Positions 8,891 through 16,360 of a stretch of 46,679 nucleotides of DNA are shown piece after piece. The first letter of the stretch is position 1. Every line of letters starts with the position of its first letter. Under the pieces are notes generated by a model. The model had not been told where the DNA came from. It saw nothing but the letters and a program-made list of their open reading frames with translations, and ran no database searches. The stretch spans positions 1 through 46,679 of the forward strand of contig JAKBCC010000011.1 of NCBI GenBank assembly GCA_021808105.1, written 5' to 3'. This stretch comes from Planctomycetota bacterium. GTDB lineage: Bacteria; Planctomycetota; Phycisphaerae; WQYP01. The translations under genes and the position numbers were made by a program.

Positions 8891-9056
8891 GTAGAGAGTA
8901 GACCGCAGGGGGGCAATGTTTCGGCGACAGCCACGCTTGCCTTCCAGCCTTATTCGCTCTCCTGTTCACCGGTTCTACTCTCTCCTGCTCTATCGGGCCG
9001 CAGCCCGATGGTAGAGAGTAGACCGCAGGAGGGGGCAATGTTTCGGCGACAGCCAC
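8891..9056. repeat. Imperfect direct repeats with nested hairpins
   Basis: A unit beginning GTAGAGAGTAGACCGCAGG and ending GCGACAGCCAC occurs at 8891-8934 and again at 9011-9056, the second copy two bases longer. Between them, TCTACTCTC at 8974-8982 pairs with GAGAGTAGA at 9014-9022. Inside that, ATCGGGC (8992-8998) pairs with GCCCGAT (9003-9009). A similar hairpin recurs at 9112-9130. The block 8787-9130 carries no credible gene; it looks like a dispersed repeat family between pheA and the tRNA remnant. Confidence 0.7.
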
Positions 9057-9111
9057 TTTAACGATCTATCCTTATTTGCTCTACTTTCAACTCTCTAAAT
9101 TCTCCTGCTCT

Positions 9112-9130
9112 ATTGGGCCTTCGGCCCAAT
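9112..9130 (-). terminator. Hairpin directly after the tRNA-Arg 3' end
   Basis: ATTGGGCC (9112-9119) and GGCCCAAT (9123-9130) form a perfect 8-bp stem with a 3-base loop. Read leftward, it begins at the discriminator base of the tRNA-Arg remnant. It is therefore placed as the former tRNA terminator, though no long T-run follows. Confidence 0.45.
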
Positions 9131-9171
9131 GCGCCCGGCAGGACTCGAACCTGCAACCTCGTGGTTCGAAG
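9130..9171 (-). other. Attachment-site remnant: 3' half of tRNA-Arg(TCG)
   Basis: Read leftward, this is CTTCGAA (anticodon loop with TCG), CCACG (3' anticodon stem), AGGTT (variable loop), GCAGG-TTCGAGT-CCTGC (complete T arm), CGGGCGC (3' acceptor strand) and A. Upstream of the loop the expected CGTGG stem is replaced by ACTGC, and no D arm or 5' acceptor strand exists. A tRNA cut exactly in the anticodon loop is the usual duplicate left by tyrosine-integrase elements. By polarity, original chromosome lies at lower coordinates and the element at higher coordinates. No intact tRNA-Arg copy was seen in the window. Confidence 0.75.
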
Positions 9172-9299
9172 GCAGTTAAAATCGTGCCGCTGAAAAGCTC
9201 ATGAATCTCAGCAATTACCCTATTTTACTGCCTAAAATGCCTTTTGCAAGGCTTCGCCAAGCGCTGCGGGTTTTGGTGCTGCAAGGCGGTATTTTCATG

Positions 9300-9321
9300 C
9301 CAAAACGGTACCAAAACGGTA
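9300..9321. repeat. Two tandem copies of an 11-bp unit
   Basis: CCAAAACGGTA occurs twice head to tail at 9300-9310 and 9311-9321, about 130 bases inside the presumed element end. Short repeats near an att site can be integrase or excisionase arm sites; this is only a positional suggestion. Nothing else is recognised in 9172-9383. Confidence 0.5.
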
Positions 9322-9383
9322 GACACGGTTACGACTCGACGGTAGTACCATAAGCCGATGCCGTGTAATTTCGGGAGTCAACG

Positions 9384-9539
9384 ATGAAACTCAACAAGAA
9401 ACTCTGGCTTGTGGTCGCAATCACCACACGCCTGTTTACCGCCTGCTGGTCGGTCTATGTGACAATTCAGGTGGCCGAGGCACAGTGTTTCATCACACAG
9501 TGTTTCATCACGGGGTTGCATAACCATAAGAGGAGATAG
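9384..9539 (+). CDS. Small hydrophobic-N-terminus protein, 51 aa
   Basis: The ATG follows TCGGGAGTCAACG (GGGAG about 6 bases upstream) and the frame runs 51 codons. The product starts MKLNKKLWLVVAITTRLF, a positively charged start plus a hydrophobic stretch resembling a signal anchor, and ends in basic HNHKRR. Near the end CFITQ/CFIT comes from a tandem copy of CAGTGTTTCATCA. No family is recognised. It could be a genuine small membrane protein of the accessory region or a decayed gene start. Confidence 0.35.
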   Translation: MKLNKKLWLVVAITTRLFTACWSVYVTIQVAEAQCFITQCFITGLHNHKRR

Positions 9540-9646
9540 GATACGTTGGCGCACTACTGGAGTTGCAAGGCTCCTAGTTTTTTGGGAGCATTACACGATG
9601 CGGCGTCAGATACGCCGCATGCGCCGAATCGGTTGGAGGTCCAATC

Positions 9647-10792
9647 ATGGAAAATGAAAAGCCAAGCCTCGATAGGATGCGCATTTTGCTGAACCCACAG
9701 CAGCGAGAGCTGCTGGAACATACGTGGTGCCACTTTAAGGAAAAAGGTGAATGGCCTGGGCTCCGCGAGATTTTCAGCAAGCACGGCAAGGAGGAAGTCA
9801 GAAAGGCTCTTGCTTCGCTCGGAGGTGGAATCGGCTACGAAGTCCGGGCGATCTCGGGCTGGAGTCGCTATGAGTTGTCTATGGCCGGGATCCTGATCAC
9901 TGAGAAAGGTGTTGACATGCAGCACCTGTTGGCCATGTTTTTTGAGTTCCAACGGGATCTTTACCGGAGTGATCCGCTTAAAACTTCTGCATCATCGCAG
10001 GAGGTCGCCGACTTTCTTAAGTTGAACACCGAGAAAACGGCGGTGTTGGGGATGCTTCTTTTCCGTCGAGGTGCCAGCGGAACGTACCGCCCAGATAACA
10101 AGTCAGAATGGACTGTGAACACAATGCCGGAGGCAGAGAACTTTCCCAAGGATGGCGCACTGTTAGTCGAGGCCGAGAGTTGGGCTCTTCGATTTTACCA
10201 AGCCGGAGATCCGGTATTTCTCGAAGACCGGGACCGGAAGCTATACTTTGGCATTTCCAACTCTCGTGCGGTTGGAGTCGACCGTAACGTATCCGAGCCG
10301 TATTTGACACCTCCGCATGAAATCACCAATTCGCTGATAAAATTGAGGCAAGAGTTTCCGGACCCTACGAAACTTGGTTTTTTGATGATGCGCTTTGATA
10401 ACGATGAGACGCTCCACCAAATTGTGGAGGCGATTAAGAATGTGGGCCAGGAGTATGGACTTGCGGTGGTCCGTGCCGATGATCGCCACTTTCACGCGAA
10501 TTTGTATGAAAATATTATCACATTACTTCATGGGTGTGGCTTCGGCATTGCGGTCTATGAACGCATCGCAACTGAGCAGCAGAATCCGAACGTAGGCTTT
10601 GAGGTGGGCTACCTGATGGCCATGAATAAGCCTGTCCTGCTGTTGAAGGACAAAACGATGCCGGCTCTGCCGGCTGACCTTATCGGAAAGTTGTACAGGG
10701 GATTCGACGTGCGTGATCCGCAGAACTCCATCCCCGAACAAATGACGGCGTGGCTACGCGACAACGGCCTTATTGTACCGACGCAACCGTAA
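9647..10792 (+). CDS. Putative nucleotide-processing effector (TIR/deoxyribosyltransferase-like C-terminus)
   Basis: The 381-residue protein has a helical N-terminal half (MENEKPSLDRMRILLNPQQR; a possible winged-helix segment around LREIFSKHGKEEVRKAL). The Rossmann-like C-terminal domain begins near residue 240 with LGFLMMRFDNDETLHQIVEA. It then reads VVRADDRHFHANLYENI, FGIAVYERI, NPNVGFEVGYLMAMNKPVLLL and YRGFD. The pattern 'D-------L...I......-NPNV-FE-GY---M-KPV-LL' is that of TIR-like and nucleoside 2-deoxyribosyltransferase-like domains, with the Glu of GFEVGY as likely catalytic residue. Such domains cleave nucleotides or NAD in bacterial immunity, which fits the island setting. GGAGG lies 7 bases before the ATG. 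No obvious sensor partner is adjacent. The exact family is uncertain. Confidence 0.7.
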   Translation: MENEKPSLDRMRILLNPQQRELLEHTWCHFKEKGEWPGLREIFSKHGKEEVRKALASLGGGIGYEVRAISGWSRYELSMAGILITEKGVDMQHLLAMFFEFQRDLYRSDPLKTSASSQEVADFLKLNTEKTAVLGMLLFRRGASGTYRPDNKSEWTVNTMPEAENFPKDGALLVEAESWALRFYQAGDPVFLEDRDRKLYFGISNSRAVGVDRNVSEPYLTPPHEITNSLIKLRQEFPDPTKLGFLMMRFDNDETLHQIVEAIKNVGQEYGLAVVRADDRHFHANLYENIITLLHGCGFGIAVYERIATEQQNPNVGFEVGYLMAMNKPVLLLKDKTMPALPADLIGKLYRGFDVRDPQNSIPEQMTAWLRDNGLIVPTQP

Positions 10793-10843
10793 TTCCGAGT
10801 TTTTGATATACTGGGTGGCCGAAACGGAAAGGAGGTGGTGGTC

Positions 10844-10978
10844 TTGGGAGAGCCGAAACCATCCATTCCGAATAAAAATAAACGGCACGCAAAAACACTG
10901 CCTGAACAAATACAACAAAAGGGGTGCTCTCACGACCACCCTGCAACCAGGCGGCGGAAGCGGGAGAAAGCTTGTTAA
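10844..10978 (+). CDS. Possible small basic protein, 44 aa (TTG start)
   Basis: A strong AAAGGAGG stands about 7-8 bases before TTG 10844, and the frame runs to TAA 10978. The product is highly charged: GEPKPSIPNKNKRHAKTLPE and, at the end, ATRRRKREKAC. No family is recognised. The good ribosome-binding site is the main support. It lies between the effector-like gene and the membrane protein gene, in the otherwise empty 10793-11087 interval. Confidence 0.3.
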   Translation: MGEPKPSIPNKNKRHAKTLPEQIQQKGCSHDHPATRRRKREKAC

Positions 10979-11087
10979 GAAGATAAACAATTGAATGCCG
11001 CAACTGTCACGGGTATTGTTGGCGGTGAGATTGCATTACTCGGTACGATCCCGATGCTGCTCAGATGCTATTACACGGAGAAGACCA

Positions 11088-11795
11088 ATGCGGATTACAA
11101 CCCCCTCTCACGGAGATCGAATAGCAGTAAAAATAGTCAGCGGCTTTTTCCTGTCGGATGTCGTTTTTACATTTCTTCCTGTCGGCGTCAACGCCGTTCT
11201 ACAATTTTCGTTCGGAAAGATTACTCCCTCATTCTTTATTGATCCCGAATGGTCGTTCGCCTCCATCATCGTCTTCGGATTGGCCCTGACCAGAATCTTG
11301 GAATTAAAGGTAACGTATCAGCGTGACCGGTCAGCGAACGTATTTTTCCTCGCGAAGATATGCATCCTCGGTCTGATTGCGGCTGTCATCGGCCTGGCGC
11401 TTGTACAGATGAAGGGTGCCGGCATCGCCGTTTCCACCCATTGTATTCTTTGGATTCAGTTCAGCGTCCTAAACTCTGGCCTTTTGCTGCTCTTCATGGC
11501 GCACCTCGCTAAGGAACGGTTTATCGAGAGTCGCAACCAGCTACCGCAGGGACTGGAACCGCTCCGCTATCTCCGATATATCGTCGACGACCTACAGTTC
11601 GCAAGGGCCAAGATTGATGAATTGACTCGACGGATCGCGCAGCGCGATTCATTTACGTTTAGCGGAGCCGCGGAGGAAGCCGAGCTTGGCGCTCAGATCA
11701 GTCGCCAGACGCGAGAGGTAGATCACCTTATCAACGAATTGAAGGTGTCCATGGCGAGGCTGGAGTGTGCCCGACGAGATTGGGGGCGGACGTGA
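11088..11795 (+). CDS. Four-helix membrane protein with C-terminal coiled coil
   Basis: I do not recognise this family. From ATG 11088 (GGAG upstream) the protein has 235 residues. Four hydrophobic segments are visible: around IVSGFFLSDVVFTFLPVGV, FASIIVFGLALTRIL, FFLAKICILGLIAAVIGLAL and ILWIQFSVLNSGLLLLFMA. The last about 90 residues are charged and heptad-like (DLQFARAKIDELTRRIAQRD, then REVDHLINELKVSMARLE), suggesting a cytoplasmic coiled coil. An in-frame extension to 10995 is basic and unlike a normal N-terminus. A different frame from TTG 10991 opens with a hydrophobic helix (GIVGGEIALLGTIPMLL), so a frameshift near 11040-11110 is possible. Small multi-helix proteins with coiled coils occur among defence effectors; that is conjecture here. 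Confidence 0.55.
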   Translation: MRITTPSHGDRIAVKIVSGFFLSDVVFTFLPVGVNAVLQFSFGKITPSFFIDPEWSFASIIVFGLALTRILELKVTYQRDRSANVFFLAKICILGLIAAVIGLALVQMKGAGIAVSTHCILWIQFSVLNSGLLLLFMAHLAKERFIESRNQLPQGLEPLRYLRYIVDDLQFARAKIDELTRRIAQRDSFTFSGAAEEAELGAQISRQTREVDHLINELKVSMARLECARRDWGRT

Positions 11796-11925
11796 GGCGT
11801 GCAGTGCTTCTCTTCGCAGGAAAAGGCAAATATCGCAGCAATTGATTCGTAGTAAGATTTATCGCGGTTCCCGACGTGTTCGGTGCGATCAATATGGGCG
11901 AGCATCATGCCAACCCGCAGCAACT

Positions 11926-13857
11926 TCACATGGCATTGCCGGCAAACGCCAGCGATTCATCCAATTGTTCATCCATGTAGGCAACGGACATGCGTTGCGT
12001 GGCGGCCAGACGCTGAGAACGGCTTTGTGCCCGGCCAATGAGAATTCCGGCTATCCAGTGCGGAATCATCGGATTTCTTGAGGCAACACGTTTAGCCAAT
12101 TTCGCCAGGGCGGCAATGTGAGTGGTAAACACCTGATCTTCCAGTCCGGCAAAGACGATGTTATCTCCCGGATCTCCCTGCCGTCCCGCACGGCCCGCAA
12201 GTTGGCGATCCACGCGTCCGGATTCATGAAGCTCTGTGGCGATCACATATAGGCCACCGGCTTGCCGGGCCTGCAAGTCCAGTCGAATATCGGTTCCCCG
12301 GCCAGCCATATTGGTTGCCACGGTTATGGTGCCGGATTTGCCGGCTTCGGCGATGATTTGCGCTTCTTCCGCCACGCGCCGGGCATTGAGCACACGATGC
12401 GGCAGGCCTAATTCTGTAAGACGTCTGGATAACTCTTCGCTGGCACGTACGCTGACGGTCCCAGCCAGCACTGGCCGTCCGGCGTCATGGGCACAGCGAA
12501 TTTCCTCGACAATGGCATCCCATTTGTTTGATTGACTGTGGAACATCCGGATACCGTTGTGTCTGCGGATGCACGGACGGTTTGTGGGAAGTCGCAGCAT
12601 ATCGCGACGGTAGACATGCCAGAGTTCCCCGCGTGCCTCGGCCAATGTGCCGGACATGCCGCTTAGACGCTGATAAAGCCGGAAAAACCGTTGAAAGCTT
12701 ATTCGAGCCAGCGTTTCCTTCATGGGCTGAATCTCCAGTGATTCGCCGGCCTCCACCGCCTGGTGTAATCCGTCGCGCCAATGTCGATCAGGCATTAATC
12801 GGCCCGTGGATTCATCCACGATGACCACTTTATCATCCTGTATGACATATTGTTTGTCCCGCAGGTAAAAATGCCGAGCCGTCAGGGTCTGGCAGACCAA
12901 TTCTTCGCCGCGCCGCTGGGAGCGCCACAGGCCATCACGGCCACTACTGGAAGCCATAACCGCATCGCGCCCGCTTTCTGTAAGCTCCACCGATTTAAAT
13001 CGCGGTTGAAGGCGATAATCGCGGCCTAATGTTAAATTACGCGCTACGTCAATGGCCTGCTCATAAGCTTGTGTTTGTTCGGGGTTGCCGGCATCACCGG
13101 AAATAATCAGCGGCGTAACGGCCTCGTCAATAAGCACTGAATCCGCCTCATCCACAATGGCTGCGTATAAGCCACGTTGCACGCCATTGGATTGCTGCGC
13201 CGGTGAAAACAGTGGCCATCCGAGTCCCGAATTTGACTTTGGACGCTGGAGTTGGTCACGCAGGTAATCCGCGCACACTTCCTTATTGGTGGCATACGTG
13301 ATGTCCATGGCATACGCGGCCCGGCGATCATCGGTAGACATTTCCTGTTGAACATACCCCACGGACAGGCCGGCGATGGCATAGATTTTCTCGAATTCCT
13401 GCGCATCGCGCCGGGCGAGGTAATCATTAACTGTAATGACATGGCATCCGCGCCGCCGCCAGCCATGCATAATGGCTGGAACGGTGGCTGTGATGGATTT
13501 GCCCTCACCGGTGGCCATCTCGACCAGCAGGCTGTCATAAAGTGCCAGTCCGCCGGCAATCTGCACCGGAAACAATCGCATGCCGGTTTCCCGCCGAATC
13601 ACTTCACGAATAGCCGTCGCCGCCAGTAATCGATCCCTTCGGGAATCACGTCCCAGATGAAACGGTATCGCCAATCGGGCCAGACGGTGCTTCAGGCGGG
13701 CATCGGAAATTCTCTGGAAATGAGGTTCAAGCTCCTCGACTTTGTGTGCATGACGCAGGTAGATCATGCCGCATGGCCACAGACGCCGCGCGCGGCCAAT
13801 GGCACCATGCCAAGCGGCATCAAGCCCGCGCGGAATCTTTTCAACCGATTTTGGCAT
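11926..13857 (-). CDS. Divergent, short SecA-like ATPase
   Basis: SecA is the motor that drives preproteins through SecYEG. Hallmarks present are Walker A MATGEGKSITATVPA (Ser in place of the usual Thr after Lys), HVITVNDYLARRDAQ, Walker B VDEADSVLIDEAVTPLIISG, IVDESTGR, GTVSVRASEELSRRL, ATNMAGRGTDIRL and RQLAGRAGRQGDPG. At 643 residues it is much shorter than housekeeping SecA (about 800-1,000 or more). Only about 80 residues follow the GRAGRQGDPG motif, so the helical scaffold is cut and the Zn-binding C-terminal tail is absent. It is therefore an accessory, SecA2-like or independent export ATPase. Its start lies 11 bases after the stop of the M50-HlyD gene, forming an operon with it. Confidence 0.85.
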   Translation of the reverse strand: MPKSVEKIPRGLDAAWHGAIGRARRLWPCGMIYLRHAHKVEELEPHFQRISDARLKHRLARLAIPFHLGRDSRRDRLLAATAIREVIRRETGMRLFPVQIAGGLALYDSLLVEMATGEGKSITATVPAIMHGWRRRGCHVITVNDYLARRDAQEFEKIYAIAGLSVGYVQQEMSTDDRRAAYAMDITYATNKEVCADYLRDQLQRPKSNSGLGWPLFSPAQQSNGVQRGLYAAIVDEADSVLIDEAVTPLIISGDAGNPEQTQAYEQAIDVARNLTLGRDYRLQPRFKSVELTESGRDAVMASSSGRDGLWRSQRRGEELVCQTLTARHFYLRDKQYVIQDDKVVIVDESTGRLMPDRHWRDGLHQAVEAGESLEIQPMKETLARISFQRFFRLYQRLSGMSGTLAEARGELWHVYRRDMLRLPTNRPCIRRHNGIRMFHSQSNKWDAIVEEIRCAHDAGRPVLAGTVSVRASEELSRRLTELGLPHRVLNARRVAEEAQIIAEAGKSGTITVATNMAGRGTDIRLDLQARQAGGLYVIATELHESGRVDRQLAGRAGRQGDPGDNIVFAGLEDQVFTTHIAALAKLAKRVASRNPMIPHWIAGILIGRAQSRSQRLAATQRMSVAYMDEQLDESLAFAGNAM

Positions 13858-13868
13858 GATGGTTCACC

Positions 13869-16064
13869 TTACAATCCCGTTCCCGGTTGCAGCGTTCGGC
13901 GAAGATCATTGACGATATCCATGAGCAACGACTGATTGGGCAATCGCACGCGCGCAACAACGCGTTGGCCGGGCAGCAACCGTATGTCCTCGGTCGGTTT
14001 GAATACCAGCATGAAGAAAGGCTGGGCACTTTGATCGGGCGATTTTGCGTGCAGGCTTGGCGCAAATGGGCCTCCGGCCAAATAACTTAAAGCCGCTGAA
14101 GGAAGTTGGTTCCCACCGCCGGGATACACTCGGATCATCCTGGCTGGAATCATTGGTGCAGGGTTTCCGGGCAACCGCATTTGAATATGCTTGAAACCGG
14201 AGCGAATAATTCGACCAACTTCACCCTGGCCGGCGGGAGCGTAGACCAATGGGCCAGTCAGAACGGCCATGGTGCCTATTCGTTCGCCGCGTTGGATATA
14301 GCTGCCGAGTTGAAGGCGCAACGTGTGATTAATCCACACGCCGCCGACGGGCGCACAAATAGTCAGGTTGTTGATCCGGTTCTTGATCCGGCGAATTTCC
14401 TGATTCAAGGCCACAATCTGGCGCGATAATATTTGCGCCATCACGGGATTGGTGGCCAGAGCCTTGCGGCTTTTAATGCGGGTAGCGGCCAGACGGGCCT
14501 GGGCCTGAATTAAACTCGTCTGCAATACCGGGTTGGATAATCGCACCAACGCGATACCGGGCCGCACGGTGTGGTTCAGCTTGTTGTACCATCTCAAGAA
14601 GCCTCCGCTCTGGGCAAATACGCCGCGTTGGTGTTCTGTGCGAACAACTCCCTCCACGCGGCTGTGATGGGGCAGGGGAAGAATACCAACGCAGATCGCG
14701 ATAATGGCTGCGAGGGCAAGACTTATCCCAATGGCCCGCCCTCGACGGTGTACCAATTCAGGGCTGGAAAGCAGATACCACCCTCCGCGCCCCAAGGGTA
14801 CCAGCATCCAAGTTGCGGCGGCAATCGTGGCCATGGTCAGCAAAAGAAGCGTCAGTTGCGGATATTGTCGCAAATTGGCCACCAGAAAAAGAATAATGCC
14901 GGTGCATACCAGAACCCGCACCACCCCGGATAGCGCCAGATAAACCAATAGCCAGCGTCGCTGGCCGGAGGTCTCGCTGGGGTTGATCGCCCGCTTAATT
15001 CCAAAGAGGTAGCGGCGTGCCAGATACGTGGCATATTGCATGGCACGCCCCAGCAGATTGGGTATTTCTAAAAGGTCAGCCAGAATGTAGTAGCCATCGT
15101 AACGGAGAAAGGGGTTGCCGTTAAAAAACACGGTCGCCACGCTGGCAATAAACATCAGGTTGTAGCAAAAGGCATGAAGTGTTGATCCCGGATCACTGTA
15201 ACGCCAGATAATCGCGGCTACGGCGGCCAGAGCGAATTCCATCCACATGCCGGCGGCACCGACAATTGCGCGCCGCCATTTGTCCGGCAGCAGCCACGCG
15301 CTGGATGCGTCAACGTATGGTACAGGTGTGAAAATCAGCAACATAATGCCGATGACATGTACCTCGCCCCCGGTGCCAAAGCGCTTGCCAAACTTTTTGC
15401 AGGCGATGGCATGACCGGATTCATGGACAGATTTATCCACAATGAAGGCCACCAACAGCAGCAGCCAATTATCCGGTCGCAGCAATCCGCTGGAATCGGT
15501 AAGAAGTTTTCCAGCCATTGGACCGGCGTTCAAGAGTGTATATACCGCAGCACCGATCAGCATGGTCCAGAGAATCAGTCCGGGCCATGCGAAGATACAC
15601 CCCACCAGAAATAACCCGCGTTCCAGAATCGCGTCTGGATCAAAGAGAGGCATGCGTGGAAACAGCAGATTCATCAACCGGCCCTGCAAGTCGCGATTGC
15701 GGCGGCGTTTGAAGCGATCGAACATGGCCTGCGCATCGGGTGTGGTGCCTGACTCCAGCAGGTTATTGGACGCAAGCTGGCCCAGAAGTTCGATGACTTC
15801 TCCCTGTGTGGGCGCGTCGTCGCCGAGTTTGGCGTTGCAGATATCCCATGCCTGTCGCACAGAGCGCGAACCATCCAGCAATCCAACGAATGCGTAACCG
15901 GGCGTATTGAGCCGCGCAAAAGCGTTATTGGCCTGATCCTGAATAACGTGCCACAGCCGCCCGCGAAAATACTGGCGGGAAATGTGAATGCTGGCCCGCA
16001 GGCGCGGCTTCAAATCCGCCACGCGGTGCCATGATTCATGAAAGGTTGACTGCCGATCCGGCAT
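13869..16064 (-). CDS. PqqD-like / M50 metallopeptidase / HlyD fusion membrane protein
   Basis: Residues about 30-105 resemble a PqqD-like winged helix (FARLNTPGYAFVGLLDGSRSV, then ELLGQLASNNLLES). The membrane core has the zinc motif HESGH at 214-218 and the second site NPFLRYDGYY at 317-326, as in site-2-protease-type M50 proteins. Several hydrophobic helices surround these (for example LFLVGCIFAWPGLILWTMLI). After about residue 450, a membrane-fusion (HlyD-like) part follows: VEGVVRTEHQRGVFAQSGGF, a coiled-coil (LIQAQARLAATRIKSRKAL), then barrel repeats. At 731 residues it fits planctomycete M50-HlyD fusions. It is first in the leftward operon with the SecA-like gene and divergent to hlyD. 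It may act as inner-membrane gate or adaptor and perhaps as processing peptidase; the substrate is unknown. Confidence 0.82.
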   Translation of the reverse strand: MPDRQSTFHESWHRVADLKPRLRASIHISRQYFRGRLWHVIQDQANNAFARLNTPGYAFVGLLDGSRSVRQAWDICNAKLGDDAPTQGEVIELLGQLASNNLLESGTTPDAQAMFDRFKRRRNRDLQGRLMNLLFPRMPLFDPDAILERGLFLVGCIFAWPGLILWTMLIGAAVYTLLNAGPMAGKLLTDSSGLLRPDNWLLLLVAFIVDKSVHESGHAIACKKFGKRFGTGGEVHVIGIMLLIFTPVPYVDASSAWLLPDKWRRAIVGAAGMWMEFALAAVAAIIWRYSDPGSTLHAFCYNLMFIASVATVFFNGNPFLRYDGYYILADLLEIPNLLGRAMQYATYLARRYLFGIKRAINPSETSGQRRWLLVYLALSGVVRVLVCTGIILFLVANLRQYPQLTLLLLTMATIAAATWMLVPLGRGGWYLLSSPELVHRRGRAIGISLALAAIIAICVGILPLPHHSRVEGVVRTEHQRGVFAQSGGFLRWYNKLNHTVRPGIALVRLSNPVLQTSLIQAQARLAATRIKSRKALATNPVMAQILSRQIVALNQEIRRIKNRINNLTICAPVGGVWINHTLRLQLGSYIQRGERIGTMAVLTGPLVYAPAGQGEVGRIIRSGFKHIQMRLPGNPAPMIPARMIRVYPGGGNQLPSAALSYLAGGPFAPSLHAKSPDQSAQPFFMLVFKPTEDIRLLPGQRVVARVRLPNQSLLMDIVNDLRRTLQPGTGL

Positions 16065-16277
16065 GAGGTCTCACAGTCCTACGAAAACAAAACATCATGT
16101 TTTTACCCGATCCTCGGCATTTATGACAACTATTCGATGGTTACAGCGAACTGTAAATTCAATTTGGCGGATTCAACGATCAGAGACTGTTCGGGCGTTC
16201 GCGACTCGATTCCGTGGAAAACCGCATATTGCAAGATGGGGATATTGAAAAAAATATGCCACAAATACGCCAAAGAG

Positions 16278-16306
16278 TTTACACATTGGAATCCCGATGG
16301 TAGATT
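16278..16306 (+). promoter_or_regulatory. Sigma-70-type promoter for the hlyD-GAF/hlyD-tolC unit
   Basis: TTTACA (16278-16283) and TAGATT (16301-16306) are separated by exactly 17 bases, about 55 bases before the hlyD ATG. The 296-base divergent interval 16065-16360 also holds two copies of ATTCGATGGTT (16132-16142 and 16316-16326). A leftward promoter must exist but is not clear by eye (a TTGTCA on the minus strand is a weak candidate). Confidence 0.5.
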
Positions 16307-16360
16307 CCCCCGATCATTCGATGGTTGTATACGGTTCTGGCGCTTTGTTGAGACGGGAAA

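Noticed and set aside
8743..9056. Leftward frames starting MAVAETLPP in the repeat block
   Set aside because: Both derive from the same direct repeat and run into pheA or repeat sequence; their products are not protein-like.
9130..9171. Functional tRNA-Arg gene
   Set aside because: The D arm, 5' anticodon stem and 5' acceptor strand are missing, so it is a half-gene and not a working tRNA.
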